A DNA stretch of 63,025 bases. It comes from Streptomyces sp. NBRC 110611 (lineage in GTDB: Bacteria; Actinomycetota; Actinomycetes; Streptomycetales; Streptomycetaceae). The notes beneath the pieces were generated by a model, which had not been told where the DNA came from, did no database searches, and saw only the letters and a list, made by a program, of their open reading frames with translations. The stretch lies in NCBI RefSeq assembly GCF_001590865.1, contig NZ_BBUY01000002.1, positions 657,446 to 720,470 on the forward strand, written 5' to 3'. Each line of letters starts with the position of its first letter. The stretch's first letter is position 1. The position numbers and the translations under genes are program-made. Below are positions 45,387 through 54,039 of this stretch, piece after piece.

Positions 45387-46152
45387 TGGCGGGGCCGCCC
45401 AGCGCGTTCCGCCGCTCGGGCATCCGGAGGGTGACCATCCGCCGCCAGCCGATCAGCCGCTCATAGCCGTACATCGCCCGGATCCCGGCGGCGAGCACCG
45501 CGGACTTCGCCTTCGGCCAGCGCAGGATGCGCCCCATGTGGTCCATCACGGCCAGACTGACGTCCCGGTAGACGGCGATCTCCGCGTGTGCGCACTCGCG
45601 CAGGATCCGCTGGATGGTGCGGCCGTGCCCGGCACGGGCGAGCCCCAGCAGCTCCTCGTGGCAGTAGGCGAGGTGGTTGTCCTCGTCGTTGGCGATCATC
45701 CGGACCGCCTTGCCCACCTCGGGGTGGTCGCCGAAGTGCTTCTTGAGCATCGCCATCTGCTCGGCGGCGCGCTGCTCGGTCACCCGGCTGTGCGCGAGGT
45801 AGGTGATGACGTCGAGCTCGGTGAGCGGCTCGTCGCGGCGCAGCTTGTCATGCGCGAGCCCGATGCCCCGGCGCTCCAGCAGCATGGTGTAGTCGGTCTC
45901 TTCGGGGACATCGGTGGGCGTCAGTCCGCGCCGGCGCATCAGAGCCTGGAAGATCCGGCCGTGCTTGTCCTCGTCGGCGCCGTGCCGGGTGACCTTGGGC
46001 GCCAGGTCACGCAGGGACGCGGGCAGCAGCGCGGCGATCCGGCCATTCTCCCAGCCGCCCTGGGCCTCGCCACTGGCCGCGATGGAGCAGAACAGACGGT
46101 AGGAGTTGTCGTTGTCGACGATCTCCTGGAACAGGCTACGGGCCGAGATCAT
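45364..46152 (-). CDS. Ferritin-like diiron protein
   Basis: A 262-residue helical protein with acidic residues and histidines spaced as in ferritin-like proteins: ADEDKHG and MIANDEDNHLAYCHEE. The first residues MISARSLFQEIVDNDN and the Arg-rich C-terminus are not part of the core. ATG at 46152, with GGAGGTGG upstream; a longer open frame extends further but is unlikely. It may bind iron or oxidise a small molecule; function unknown. It is convergent with corA and ends within the repeat array. Confidence 0.8.
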   Translation of the reverse strand: MISARSLFQEIVDNDNSYRLFCSIAASGEAQGGWENGRIAALLPASLRDLAPKVTRHGADEDKHGRIFQALMRRRGLTPTDVPEETDYTMLLERRGIGLAHDKLRRDEPLTELDVITYLAHSRVTEQRAAEQMAMLKKHFGDHPEVGKAVRMIANDEDNHLAYCHEELLGLARAGHGRTIQRILRECAHAEIAVYRDVSLAVMDHMGRILRWPKAKSAVLAAGIRAMYGYERLIGWRRMVTLRMPERRNALGGPATSAPEFV

Positions 46153-46436
46153 CTGAGCCACCTCCGCATGCGCACACCCGCCACGCCCCCGTAAAGAAGG
46201 AGTCAAGTGGCGTGTGCCGCACGCGGCAACCCAAGGGGCGGTCCGTACACCCGTTGGGGGGATACGCACCCGGTGGCGGCGCGTAACCGCCCACCGACGG
46301 CGGCGTTGTGCAGCCCGACGGCCGTGGCGGGGAAGATCCCCCGAGCCCCCACCACGGCCGCGGCGCCCCGCCCCTCCCCGCCGCCCTCGCGCCCTCCGCC
46401 CTGGTGCGATCCCCCAGCCCCCCAGCCCCCGAAGCC
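46153..46436. other. Intergenic region with inverted repeats
   Basis: 284 nt between the ferritin-like gene and the LLM gene, both on the minus strand. Inverted arms CGGCCGTGG near 46319 and CCACGGCCG near 46358 could form a hairpin ending the LLM transcript. It also has C-rich tracts around 46400-46430. No gene is seen. Confidence 0.4.
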
Positions 46437-47501
46437 CTACGCCAGCCCGGCCCGCTCCAGGGCCTCCACGCCGGCCCGCAGCGAGGCCAGGCGCTCGTCC
46501 AGGGTCAAGCCGGCCGGTGCCAGCGTCAGGGTGGTCACACCGGCCGCCGCGTACGCCTGCATCCGGTCGGCGATCCGCTCGACGGAGCCGAGCAGCGTGG
46601 TCTGGTCGATCAGCGGCTCCGGGACCGCCGCGGCGGCGCCGTCCTTGTCGCCGGACAGGTACTTCTCCTGGATCTCGGCGGCCTCGCGCTCATAGCCCAT
46701 GCGCTGCGCGAGCCGGTTGTAGAAGTTCTGCCGGCGGCTGCCCATCCCGCCGACGTACAGCGCGGTGTGCGGGCGGAACATGTCGGCCAGCGCGCTGATG
46801 TCCCTGTCCCCGCCGGCGGGCCCTACGGCCAGCGGCACCATCGGGCAGACGTCGAAGCCGTCCAGCGTCCTGCCCGCCTTCGCACGGCCCGTACGGAGGT
46901 GCGCGACCGCAGTCTCCTCCAGGTGGTCGGCGGACGGGAAGATCAGCAGCGCACCGTCGGCGATCTCACCGGTCTGCTCGAGGTTCCTGGGGCCGATCGC
47001 GGCGATGTACAGCGGGATGTGCGCACGCTGTGGGTGCACGGTGAGCTTCAGCGGCTTGCCGGGACCACCGGGCAGCGGCAGCGTCCAGTGCTCGCCCTCG
47101 TAGGACAGCCGCTCACGGCTCAGCGCCTTACGGACGATGTCCACGTACTCGCGGGTGCGTGCCAGCGGTTTGTCGAACTTGGCGCCGTACCAGCCCTCGG
47201 AAACCTGCGGTCCCGAGACGCCGAGGCCGAGCCGGAACCGGCCCCCGGAGAGCGAGTCCAGGGTCGCGGCGGTCATCGCGGTCATCGCGGGCGTACGTGC
47301 GGGGATCTGGAAGATCCCCGAGCCGACGTCGATCCGCTCGGTCCGGGCGGCGACCCAGGAGAGCACGGTGGCGGCGTCGGAGCCGTAGGCCTCGGCGGCC
47401 CAGCAGACGGAGTAGCCGAGGCGGTCGGCCTCCTGCGCCACCACGAGATTGTCGGAGTCCATCCCGGCGCCCCAGTAGCCGAGGTTGATGCCCAGTCGCA
47501 T
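46437..47501 (-). CDS. LLM-class F420-dependent oxidoreductase
   Basis: A 354-residue luciferase-like TIM-barrel protein. The N-terminus MRLGINLGYWGAG and LARTREYVDIVRKAL, plus PLYIAAIGPRNL, are the family signature; these proteins typically use reduced coenzyme F420 in actinobacteria. It probably oxidises or reduces a small molecule; substrate unknown. ATG start. The gene is divergent from the aldo/keto reductase gene. Confidence 0.9.
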   Translation of the reverse strand: MRLGINLGYWGAGMDSDNLVVAQEADRLGYSVCWAAEAYGSDAATVLSWVAARTERIDVGSGIFQIPARTPAMTAMTAATLDSLSGGRFRLGLGVSGPQVSEGWYGAKFDKPLARTREYVDIVRKALSRERLSYEGEHWTLPLPGGPGKPLKLTVHPQRAHIPLYIAAIGPRNLEQTGEIADGALLIFPSADHLEETAVAHLRTGRAKAGRTLDGFDVCPMVPLAVGPAGGDRDISALADMFRPHTALYVGGMGSRRQNFYNRLAQRMGYEREAAEIQEKYLSGDKDGAAAAVPEPLIDQTTLLGSVERIADRMQAYAAAGVTTLTLAPAGLTLDERLASLRAGVEALERAGLA

Positions 47502-47650
47502 ACCGCTCCCCTTACCTCATCTACCTCATCGACGTACCGACCAGTAACGTCGCTGTCGCGGGGACTGTAGCGCGCACCGCCACGGGGCGTCACCGGCGGG
47601 TTATCCACAGGTCCCCTGATCCGCGGCCGTGACGCGTAGTGTCAGGCGTC

Positions 47651-48634
47651 ATGGAGCAAAGGCACCTCGGCCGAACGGGCCTTCGCGTGTCCCGGCTCGG
47701 GCTCGGCACCCTCAACTGGGCCCGTGGCACGGACGAGCAGGAAGCCGCCGACCAGCTCAAGGCGTTCTGGGAAGCCGGCGGCACCCTCGTGGACACCGCC
47801 GACATCTACGCCGACGGCGGCGCCGAATACCTCCTGGGCCGGCTGACGGAGAGCCTCATCCCCCGCGACGACCTGGTCATCGCCACCAAGGCCGGCAGCG
47901 TCCTGGAGGCGGACCGCCGCGTCGACGGCTCCCGGCGCCACCTCCTCGCCGCGCTGGACGCCTCCCTGGGGCGGCTCGGCACCGACTACGTCGACCTCTG
48001 GCAGCTGCACGCCTTCGACCCACGGACCCCCCTGGACGAGACGCTCCAGGCCCTCGACCTCGCCGTCACCACCGGCCGGGCCCGCTACGTCGGGGTGTCG
48101 AACTTCTCCGGCTGGCAGCTCGCCAAGGCCGCGACCTGGCAGCTCGCGGCGCCCGGTATACGCAACCGGCTGGCCGGCGCGCAGATGGAGTACTCCCTCC
48201 TGCAGCGCGGCATCGAGCGCGAGGTACTGCCCGCCGCCCTCGACCTCGGCATCGGCGTACTGCCGTCGTCCCCCCTCGGCAGAGGGGTACTGACCGGCAA
48301 GTACCGCCGTGCGACCCCGGCCGACTCACGTGGCGCCTCGGATCACCTGGCGGCGTTCGTGGCGCCCTACCTCGACGAGCCCGCGAGCCGGGTCGTCGAG
48401 GCGGTCGCGACCGCCGCCGACGGACTGGCCGTCACCCCGCTCCAGGTCGCGCTCTCCTGGGTCCGCGACCGGCCCGGCGTAGCCGCCCCGATCCTCGGTG
48501 CGCGCACAGCGCAGCAGCTCAGAGCGGCATTGTCAGTGGAGAGCCTTAGTCTTCCTGACGAAATCTGCCGGGCGCTGGACGATGTGTCGGCTCCGGTGCA
48601 CCGCTACCCCGACCACGACTGGAGCACGCTGTGA
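47651..48634 (+). CDS. Aldo/keto reductase
   Basis: A 327-residue NADPH-dependent oxidoreductase. The catalytic tetrad is visible: Asp and Tyr in DTADIYADG, Lys in VIATKAG and His in WQLHAFD. The C-terminal binding segment has ARTAQQLRAAL. The start ATG gives MEQRHLGRTGLRVSRLG; a GTG four codons upstream is possible. The stop TGA overlaps the GTG start of the next gene (GTGA), indicating translational coupling. Confidence 0.92.
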   Translation: MEQRHLGRTGLRVSRLGLGTLNWARGTDEQEAADQLKAFWEAGGTLVDTADIYADGGAEYLLGRLTESLIPRDDLVIATKAGSVLEADRRVDGSRRHLLAALDASLGRLGTDYVDLWQLHAFDPRTPLDETLQALDLAVTTGRARYVGVSNFSGWQLAKAATWQLAAPGIRNRLAGAQMEYSLLQRGIEREVLPAALDLGIGVLPSSPLGRGVLTGKYRRATPADSRGASDHLAAFVAPYLDEPASRVVEAVATAADGLAVTPLQVALSWVRDRPGVAAPILGARTAQQLRAALSVESLSLPDEICRALDDVSAPVHRYPDHDWSTL

Positions 48635-51078
48635 GTACCGACCGCCGCGCCGCCGAGACCCCGCCCGAGCAGGAGGGCGCGGCAAGGCCCGCGGATGCCC
48701 CGGAGGCGGACACCGCGACGGGGCACGAGCCCACTGCGGCGGCCGCGCCGGCCAAGGCAACCGCGGCGGCGCTGGCGGCTGCCGTACGCGCCGTGGAGCG
48801 CGGTGAGCGCTCCGCGGCCTCCTTCTTCGCCGAGGCCCCCCGCCCCCGCCCCACCCCACCGGCCGCGCCCGCCACCGGTGCCGGTGCCGGGGCCGGGGCA
48901 CCACCGGCCGCCCCCGGCCCCGCCGAGGGCACCCCAGCCGCCGGCAGCCCCCGACCGCAGAGCGGGCCGGCCACACCGTCCGGTTCCGCCCCGGCGGTCA
49001 CCCAGCAGCACCCCTCGGACGGCACCGAAGGCCCGGCCCCCGCCCGCCCCTCCGTGCCGGCCACGACAGCCATCACCGCCACACCGCCCGTAGGCGCCTC
49101 CGGATCCGTACCGTCCGGGGCACCCCTCTCGGACGGCGCCACTCCCCCGCCCGCCGACACCACCCCGGCCGCCGGTCCGGCCACCGCTCCCCCGCCCCGT
49201 CCCGCCGCGCCCGCCGCCCCCGGCCTCGACGGCGTACGGCAGGTCCTCGCCGCGGGCGGCGCCCCCGAGGCGCTGGCCGAGCGGACCGCCGAGGTGCTCG
49301 GGGAACGGGCCGCCGAGGCACTCGGCGAGGACCCCTGGCAGCTGCTCGCGGTGCCCGGAGTCCGCCCCGAACAGGCCGACGGGTTCGCCCGGGCGCTGCT
49401 CGGCCCCGCCGCCGGACCGGGCGACGAACGGCGCGCACAGGCACTGATCGGCTGGCTGCTGGAACAGGCCGCCCTCGCGGGACACTCCGCGCTGGAAGCC
49501 GCCGCACTCCGTGCGGCGCTCGCCCAGCGCGCCGTGCCCGACCCCGATGACGCACTGCAGACCGCGATCGCGGACGGATCGGTGCTGGTCTTCCAGGACG
49601 CGATCGACGAACCGGGCCGAGCGCGCCCCGCGGCAGCCACCGCGGACGAGGAAGAGGAACCGGCGGTCCGGATCCTCCTCGCTCTGGACCGCTACGCCAT
49701 GGCCGAGGAGAGCATCGCCGACGGCCTGGCACGCCTGCTCAACACCTTCGAGCCGCTCCCCACTCCCGAGCCGCTGCTCACCCCCGAGCCGCCCCCGACA
49801 CCGGAGACGCCCGCCGCCGCCCACTCCGCCTCTCCCCCTCCCACCTCCTCCCCCGCCCCCGCCGACTGGGAGGCCGCCGCCGTTGCCGCACCCACACCAT
49901 CGGCCGCGGAACTGATCCGCGCCGCCGCGCATCACGGCCTGGTGACCCATACGGGCGCCGAGGCGGCCCGCGCCGAACCCGCCGCACTGATCTCCGCAGC
50001 CCGCACGCTGGGCCTACGAGCCTTCGGCGCCACCCACACCGAGAACGGCCGCCGGCGCCTGGCCGCACACCTCACCGAACTCGCGCCGGACGAACCCGCC
50101 GAGGCCGTCACCGCGGCAGCCGTGACCGTATCGGGGCTGCTCTCCGGACAGGAGGGCCCCGGCCGGGACGCGGACGGCACCCTCGCCCTCGATCTCCTGG
50201 TGGTGCTGGACGCTCCCCAACTCGGCCTGGAAACCGCCGCGCTGCTCGTCGAGTCCCTGACCGACGGCACCCGCCTGGTTCTCAGCGGCGACCCCGGAGT
50301 CCTGTGGTCCGCCGGCCCCGGCCGGCTCTTCGCCGATCTCCTCGCGGCCCGCTTCGGCGCCCAAGTCGCCTCCCGCACCCCGGACTTCGGCCCGATCGGC
50401 GAACTCGTCTCGGGCATCGGAATCGGCGAACTGAACGAGGTCGAAGCCCCTGGCAAGGAGGTGATACTAGTCCCGGTGCGCGACGCCGGCGAAGCGGTAC
50501 ACCGTACCGTCCAGCTGGTCGCCGACTCCGTGCCCCGCGCACTCGGCATCCCCGCCAACCAGACCCAGGTCATCACGGTCGGCCATGGTGGTGCGGCCGG
50601 CACCCGCGTACTCAACACGGCCCTCAAGGAACGCCTCAATCCCGGCCCCGGCCGCTTCGGCGGCTTCGACCCCGGCGACCGCGTCGCCTACTCCCCGGCC
50701 CCCGGCCGTACGGTGCCCGGCACCGTCACCGGCGCGGATGCCACCGGCCTGCATCTGGACTGCGCGGGCTCCGCCGTCGTCGTGCCACGCGAGCAGGTGC
50801 AGGCCGGAGCCGTACGCCACGGCTGGGCGCTCACCGCCCACCAGGCAGCAGGATCCCGCTGGCCGGCGGCCGTCGCCGTCCTCCCCGGCGACGCCACCGG
50901 CGGCCTGACCCGGGCCTGGGTCTACACCGCCTTCAGCCGCGGCGGACGCCACCTCTCCGTCGTCCAAGGCGCAGACCAGGCACTCCCCCACGCCGTCACC
51001 AACCTCCCCGCCAAGGAACGCACCACCCGCCTCCGCACCCTCCTCCGCCAAACCTCCCACCCCGAACCAACCCCCTGA
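48631..51078 (+). CDS. RecD2-like helix-hairpin-helix protein with degenerate helicase motifs
   Basis: An 815-residue protein resembling RecD2 helicases in overall layout. After an Ala/Pro-rich disordered N-terminus (about residues 1-195) there is a helix-hairpin-helix-like region (LLAVPGVRPEQADGFARALL), then helicase-like segments. At the P-loop position, LVTHTGAEAAR (about 437-447) stands in place of GGPGTGKT. The Walker B region reads LDLLVVLDAPQLG (D527, no DE pair). Motif V- and VI-like segments remain (WALTAHQAAGSRWPAAV and YTAFSRGGRHLSVV, Y765). It probably lacks ATPase activity. GTG start overlaps the aldo/keto reductase stop. Confidence 0.8.
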   Translation: MSTDRRAAETPPEQEGAARPADAPEADTATGHEPTAAAAPAKATAAALAAAVRAVERGERSAASFFAEAPRPRPTPPAAPATGAGAGAGAPPAAPGPAEGTPAAGSPRPQSGPATPSGSAPAVTQQHPSDGTEGPAPARPSVPATTAITATPPVGASGSVPSGAPLSDGATPPPADTTPAAGPATAPPPRPAAPAAPGLDGVRQVLAAGGAPEALAERTAEVLGERAAEALGEDPWQLLAVPGVRPEQADGFARALLGPAAGPGDERRAQALIGWLLEQAALAGHSALEAAALRAALAQRAVPDPDDALQTAIADGSVLVFQDAIDEPGRARPAAATADEEEEPAVRILLALDRYAMAEESIADGLARLLNTFEPLPTPEPLLTPEPPPTPETPAAAHSASPPPTSSPAPADWEAAAVAAPTPSAAELIRAAAHHGLVTHTGAEAARAEPAALISAARTLGLRAFGATHTENGRRRLAAHLTELAPDEPAEAVTAAAVTVSGLLSGQEGPGRDADGTLALDLLVVLDAPQLGLETAALLVESLTDGTRLVLSGDPGVLWSAGPGRLFADLLAARFGAQVASRTPDFGPIGELVSGIGIGELNEVEAPGKEVILVPVRDAGEAVHRTVQLVADSVPRALGIPANQTQVITVGHGGAAGTRVLNTALKERLNPGPGRFGGFDPGDRVAYSPAPGRTVPGTVTGADATGLHLDCAGSAVVVPREQVQAGAVRHGWALTAHQAAGSRWPAAVAVLPGDATGGLTRAWVYTAFSRGGRHLSVVQGADQALPHAVTNLPAKERTTRLRTLLRQTSHPEPTP

Positions 51079-51536
51079 CACCCCATCAACACCACCAACA
51101 CCTCCACCCAACCATCACAGAAAGCAACAAACCCCCAGGAACAAATAACTCTCCGTAATCGTTGCCGTAACAAGGAAGAGGCGGCCCCCAACAAGGCCGA
51201 CCACGCCGCACACCCCACCCAACAAACACCCCCCACACCAAGCCCCCGACAGCCCCCAACCCGGAAGCCCCAACGCCCCGCCCCCACCCCCGCCACCAGC
51301 GCCGACGCTCCAACCCCAGCGCCCAACCCCCGCCCGCCCCACAACGCCCCCCCAGCCCCGCCCCACCAACCACCCCGGACCGCAGCACAACAACACCAAC
51401 GCAGCACAACCGGGCACGGGCAACGGTGCGGGCCGGGGGGCGCGAACACGCGGGGGCGAGGGCGTGGGGGGCGAGGGTGCGGGCGTGGAGGGGACGCCGA
51501 GGTGAGGAGGCAAGACGTAACGCCCGAGCGTCAGCA
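51079..51536. other. 458-nt intergenic region with strong strand asymmetry
   Basis: No gene. From the stop codon to about 51420 the plus strand is extremely rich in C and A and poor in G. From about 51421 to 51540 it switches to G-rich. The change coincides with the approach to the convergent minus-strand gene at 51537. A short AT-rich window (AACAAATAACTCTCCG, near 51140) also stands out. No clean hairpin was identified. Confidence 0.5.
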
Positions 51537-52244
51537 TCAGCCGTCGTGGTCGCGCGCCTCCAGCACATCGTTCACGTCGTCTTCATCGAGCCCCTCGTCG
51601 AATACCGCGCTGACGTCGAAGCGACATACCACCCGCTGAGGGTCCGCCTGGTCGAACGGGGCGGAGAGCCACTCTCCGGGCTCGGCCGGGTCGTCGGCGG
51701 CCGCCACCCACAGGGTGGAGTCGCCCTCCTCCAAGCCGAACTCCTGGTGCCGGGAGGCGATCTCGTCCGGTTCGAATTCCCCGAACAGGACACCGAGCGC
51801 CGCATGCACACTGCTGCCGACGATCGCAGCAGCGTCGGTATCCGCGTCGTCGCCTGCCGTGCCGAGCACGCCGACCGCGCCATCGGCAGCATCCGGGTCG
51901 AGGTCGGCGATGCGCTGTGCCTGATGCAGCAGACGCTGCGGTTCGGCGACGGTGTAGTCGCGCCGGATCAGCACCGTCAGCGCGCTTGGCTCCTCGGGGC
52001 CCGCGTAGGCGGGCAGGGTGTCGTTCCCGGGGATCTCGAAGGGGGTGACCTCGTCGTAGGTGTCGTAGAGCAGTTCGTCGTAGAGCTCGGCCGCTGCGGC
52101 GAGCTCGTCGAACGCGGCGTAGACAGCCGGGTCGTCCGCTCCCGAGCGGCGTTCGACCGCGTCGAGGTGACGGTCCAGCGCGGCTTTGACCGCCTCGGCG
52201 GCGGCACGTACCTCGGCAGCGGAGGGCTGCGCAGCATCAGACAT
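51537..52244 (-). CDS. Conserved hypothetical acidic protein
   Basis: A 235-residue acidic protein starting MSDAAQPSAAEVRAAAEAVK. The first half is helical (AALDRHLDAVERRSG), and the second half has beta-strand-like segments with many acidic residues (DEGLDEDDVNDVLEARDHDG at the C-terminus). I do not recognise the family. The start ATG at 52244 lacks an obvious ribosome binding site. It is divergent from a small conserved gene at 52292 with 47 nt between, so they may share a promoter region. Confidence 0.75.
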   Translation of the reverse strand: MSDAAQPSAAEVRAAAEAVKAALDRHLDAVERRSGADDPAVYAAFDELAAAAELYDELLYDTYDEVTPFEIPGNDTLPAYAGPEEPSALTVLIRRDYTVAEPQRLLHQAQRIADLDPDAADGAVGVLGTAGDDADTDAAAIVGSSVHAALGVLFGEFEPDEIASRHQEFGLEEGDSTLWVAAADDPAEPGEWLSAPFDQADPQRVVCRFDVSAVFDEGLDEDDVNDVLEARDHDG

Positions 52245-52291
52245 AGTGCAGACGCTATCCGTACCGGGGCCGGTCCCGCACAATAGATGCG

Positions 52292-52480
52292 ATGCCGGAA
52301 TACGAATTCTGCGATGTGTACGTGCCTCGGGGCGTCTCCCGGAAGGCCGCCACACGCTTGCTGACCGACCATGCCGAGTACGGACACTGGGAGTTGGACC
52401 GACTGCGACTGAACCCGGACGGTAGCCGCAAGGTGCGGTTGCGTCGCCGGATCATCCGCCAGTTCCGCGCCACGTGGTGA
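52292..52480 (+). CDS. DUF5703 family small protein
   Basis: A 62-residue basic protein, MPEYEFCDVYVPRGVSRKAA followed by a compact domain and a C-terminus rich in Arg (RKVRLRRRIIRQFRATW). The family is widespread in Streptomyces, but the function is not known to me. The short length and the basic C-terminus suggest nucleic acid or membrane interaction; this is inference. It is divergent from the acidic hypothetical gene and convergent with chpC; a hairpin follows at 52570-52599. Confidence 0.85.
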   Translation: MPEYEFCDVYVPRGVSRKAATRLLTDHAEYGHWELDRLRLNPDGSRKVRLRRRIIRQFRATW

Positions 52481-52569
52481 GCGGTGACGGGTCGGAGTGG
52501 GGTGAGCGGCACCGATGGAGCGGCACCAATCGGGGAGGTGGGGGTGTGTGTAGGCGGGTGCGTGTGGGA

Positions 52570-52599
52570 GAGCGGGCCCCGGGGTGGTGGGGCCCGCTC
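52570..52599. terminator. Hairpin between the DUF5703 gene and chpC
   Basis: Perfect 11-bp arms GAGCGGGCCCC (52570-52580) and GGGGCCCGCTC (52589-52599) with an 8-nt loop, between convergent genes. Probably a bidirectional terminator. Confidence 0.8.
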
Positions 52600-52652
52600 C
52601 GTGGTGCGCGGGTGCGCAGGGTGTGGCTGATCAGGGCGCTAAGTGCGGCTGA

Positions 52653-53525
52653 TCATCGGCGGGCGGTACGCGCCTTCCGGTAGAGCACCGCGCCGCCGAG
52701 CAGGAGCCCGGCGCTGGCCGGGACCGCGTAGCCGATCGCCCCGGCTCCGGTGTGCGCGAGCTGCTGGGCCGACGCGTGGGGCGCCGCGGCATGGCCTTGC
52801 GGCGCGGTCTGCGGCTTTGCGCCTGGGGCACCCGGGGTGTCCGGGTGGTGCGCCTTCCCCGTGTCGGGCGACGTTCCGGGGTTGTCCGGCGTGCCCGGGT
52901 CCTTCGGCTTGTCCGGGTGGTCCGGGTTACCAGGGTGATCCGGGTTGCCGGGGTGGTCCGGGTGGCTCGGGGTCGTCGACGAGCCGTTGCCGTTGCCGTT
53001 GACGCAGTTGTTGCCGAAGGACTCATCGAGCAGCCCGACGACGTCGATGGTGTTGCCGCAGACGTTCACGGGGACGTGGACCGGTGCCTGGACGACGTTG
53101 CCGGAGGCGATACCAGGCGAGTTGGCGGCCTTGCCGACGGCCGTGGAGCCACCGTGGTTCCGGCCCTGGTCATGGTTCCGGCCCTGGTCATGGTGCCGGC
53201 CCTGATCGTGCTGACCGCCCTGGTGGTGGCCCCCGTGGTGCGTGCCGCTGTGGTGACCGTCGCCGTTGGCCTTGGCGTTGGCGTCGGTGTTGGCGCAGCG
53301 GTTGCCGAAGGACGAATTGAGCAGTCCGACGACGTTGAAGGTGTTACCGCAGACGTTCACCGGTACGTCTACGGGTGCCTGGATGTGGTTGCCGGATGCC
53401 ACACCGGGCGAGTTGACCGCGCCTCCGGTGGCACCGGTGGCCGCGTGTGCGTAGCCGGTGGCCGCGGCGAGCACTCCGCCCGCTGCCGCCATGGTGATCA
53501 GGCCCTTTCGTGCGACCTGCCTCAT
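52653..53525 (-). CDS. chpC: Long chaplin ChpC with sortase anchor
   Basis: A cell-wall-anchored hydrophobic protein that helps build the surface sheath of aerial hyphae. The 290-residue precursor has a signal peptide (residues 1-28, ending GYAHA), two chaplin domains with cysteine pairs C59/C77 and C156/C174, a His-rich linker (about 90-126, HHSGTHHGGHHQGGQHDQGR), a Pro/Asp-rich spacer (about 185-235) and the sortase motif LAHTG at 256-260, followed by a hydrophobic helix and a positive tail. The ATG is preceded by AGGGGAA. I call it chpC because its neighbour is a ChpH-like gene, as in S. coelicolor (SCO1674-SCO1675). Confidence 0.95.
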   Translation of the reverse strand: MRQVARKGLITMAAAGGVLAAATGYAHAATGATGGAVNSPGVASGNHIQAPVDVPVNVCGNTFNVVGLLNSSFGNRCANTDANAKANGDGHHSGTHHGGHHQGGQHDQGRHHDQGRNHDQGRNHGGSTAVGKAANSPGIASGNVVQAPVHVPVNVCGNTIDVVGLLDESFGNNCVNGNGNGSSTTPSHPDHPGNPDHPGNPDHPDKPKDPGTPDNPGTSPDTGKAHHPDTPGAPGAKPQTAPQGHAAAPHASAQQLAHTGAGAIGYAVPASAGLLLGGAVLYRKARTARR

Positions 53526-53682
53526 AGAATGTTCCCCTGCCTCGTGCCTTACAGGAATGCGCGCGGATGGCGATACCCGCGGAGAGGTCCGCGGAGCTCC
53601 ACTCCACCCGCCCACCGAAATACCCAGCGGCTCCGGGATGCATGGCATCAGACGGCATGCAATCCGGAGCCGAGCCGGTTCA

Positions 53683-53730
53683 GACCCTTACGGGTTTCGG
53701 ACCCTTGCGGATCCGGCCCTTACGGGTTCG
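53683..53730 (-). repeat. Three hairpin-forming ACCCTTACGGGT-like repeats upstream of chpC
   Basis: GACCCTTACGGGTTT (53683-53697), GACCCTTGCGGAT (53700-53712) and GGCCCTTACGGGTTC (53716-53730) are spaced about 16-17 bp. Each full copy contains ACCC-TTAC-GGGT, a small hairpin. They lie between chpH and chpC, upstream of the chpC start by about 158-205 nt, and may affect promoter activity or mRNA stability. Confidence 0.6.
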
Positions 53731-53734
53731 AGTA

Positions 53735-53752
53735 CGACGTCGATCGACGTCG
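53735..53752 (-). terminator. 18-bp perfect palindrome after chpH
   Basis: CGACGTCGATCGACGTCG is identical on both strands and lies 4 nt after the end of the chpH coding sequence. It could fold into a terminator stem or be a binding site; position at the chpH 3' end favours termination. Confidence 0.5.
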
Positions 53753-53756
53753 AAAG

Positions 53757-53990
53757 TCACTTGTTGACGCAGTAGTTGCCGAAGGTGGGGTTCAGCAGAC
53801 CGACCACGGAGATCGTGTTGCCGCAGGCGTTCACCGGCACGTGGACCGGCACCTGAACGTTGTTGCCAGAGGCGAAGCCCGGGGACTGCGCGGCAGCGCC
53901 CTGGGCACCCGCGTCGGCAACGGCTTGGCCGGCACCGGCGAGCGCGAGGCCACCGGCAACCGTCACCGCAGCGACGATCCTCTTGATCAT
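53757..53990 (-). CDS. chpH: Short chaplin ChpH
   Basis: A 77-residue secreted amphipathic protein that self-assembles at the air-water interface. The signal peptide covers about residues 1-27 (MIKRIVAAVTVAGGLALAGA). The mature part has one chaplin domain, with C56 and C74 forming a disulfide, and the motif SPGFASGNNVQVPVHVPVNA. Length equals that of S. coelicolor ChpH. The ATG at 53990 is preceded by AAGGAGGA at good spacing. A sigma-BldN-like promoter lies about 50-77 nt upstream. Confidence 0.95.
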   Translation of the reverse strand: MIKRIVAAVTVAGGLALAGAGQAVADAGAQGAAAQSPGFASGNNVQVPVHVPVNACGNTISVVGLLNPTFGNYCVNK

Positions 53991-54039
53991 TCTTCCTCCT
54001 TGTACGCAAATGCGATCCCAGCCGCGGACCGCACCCACT

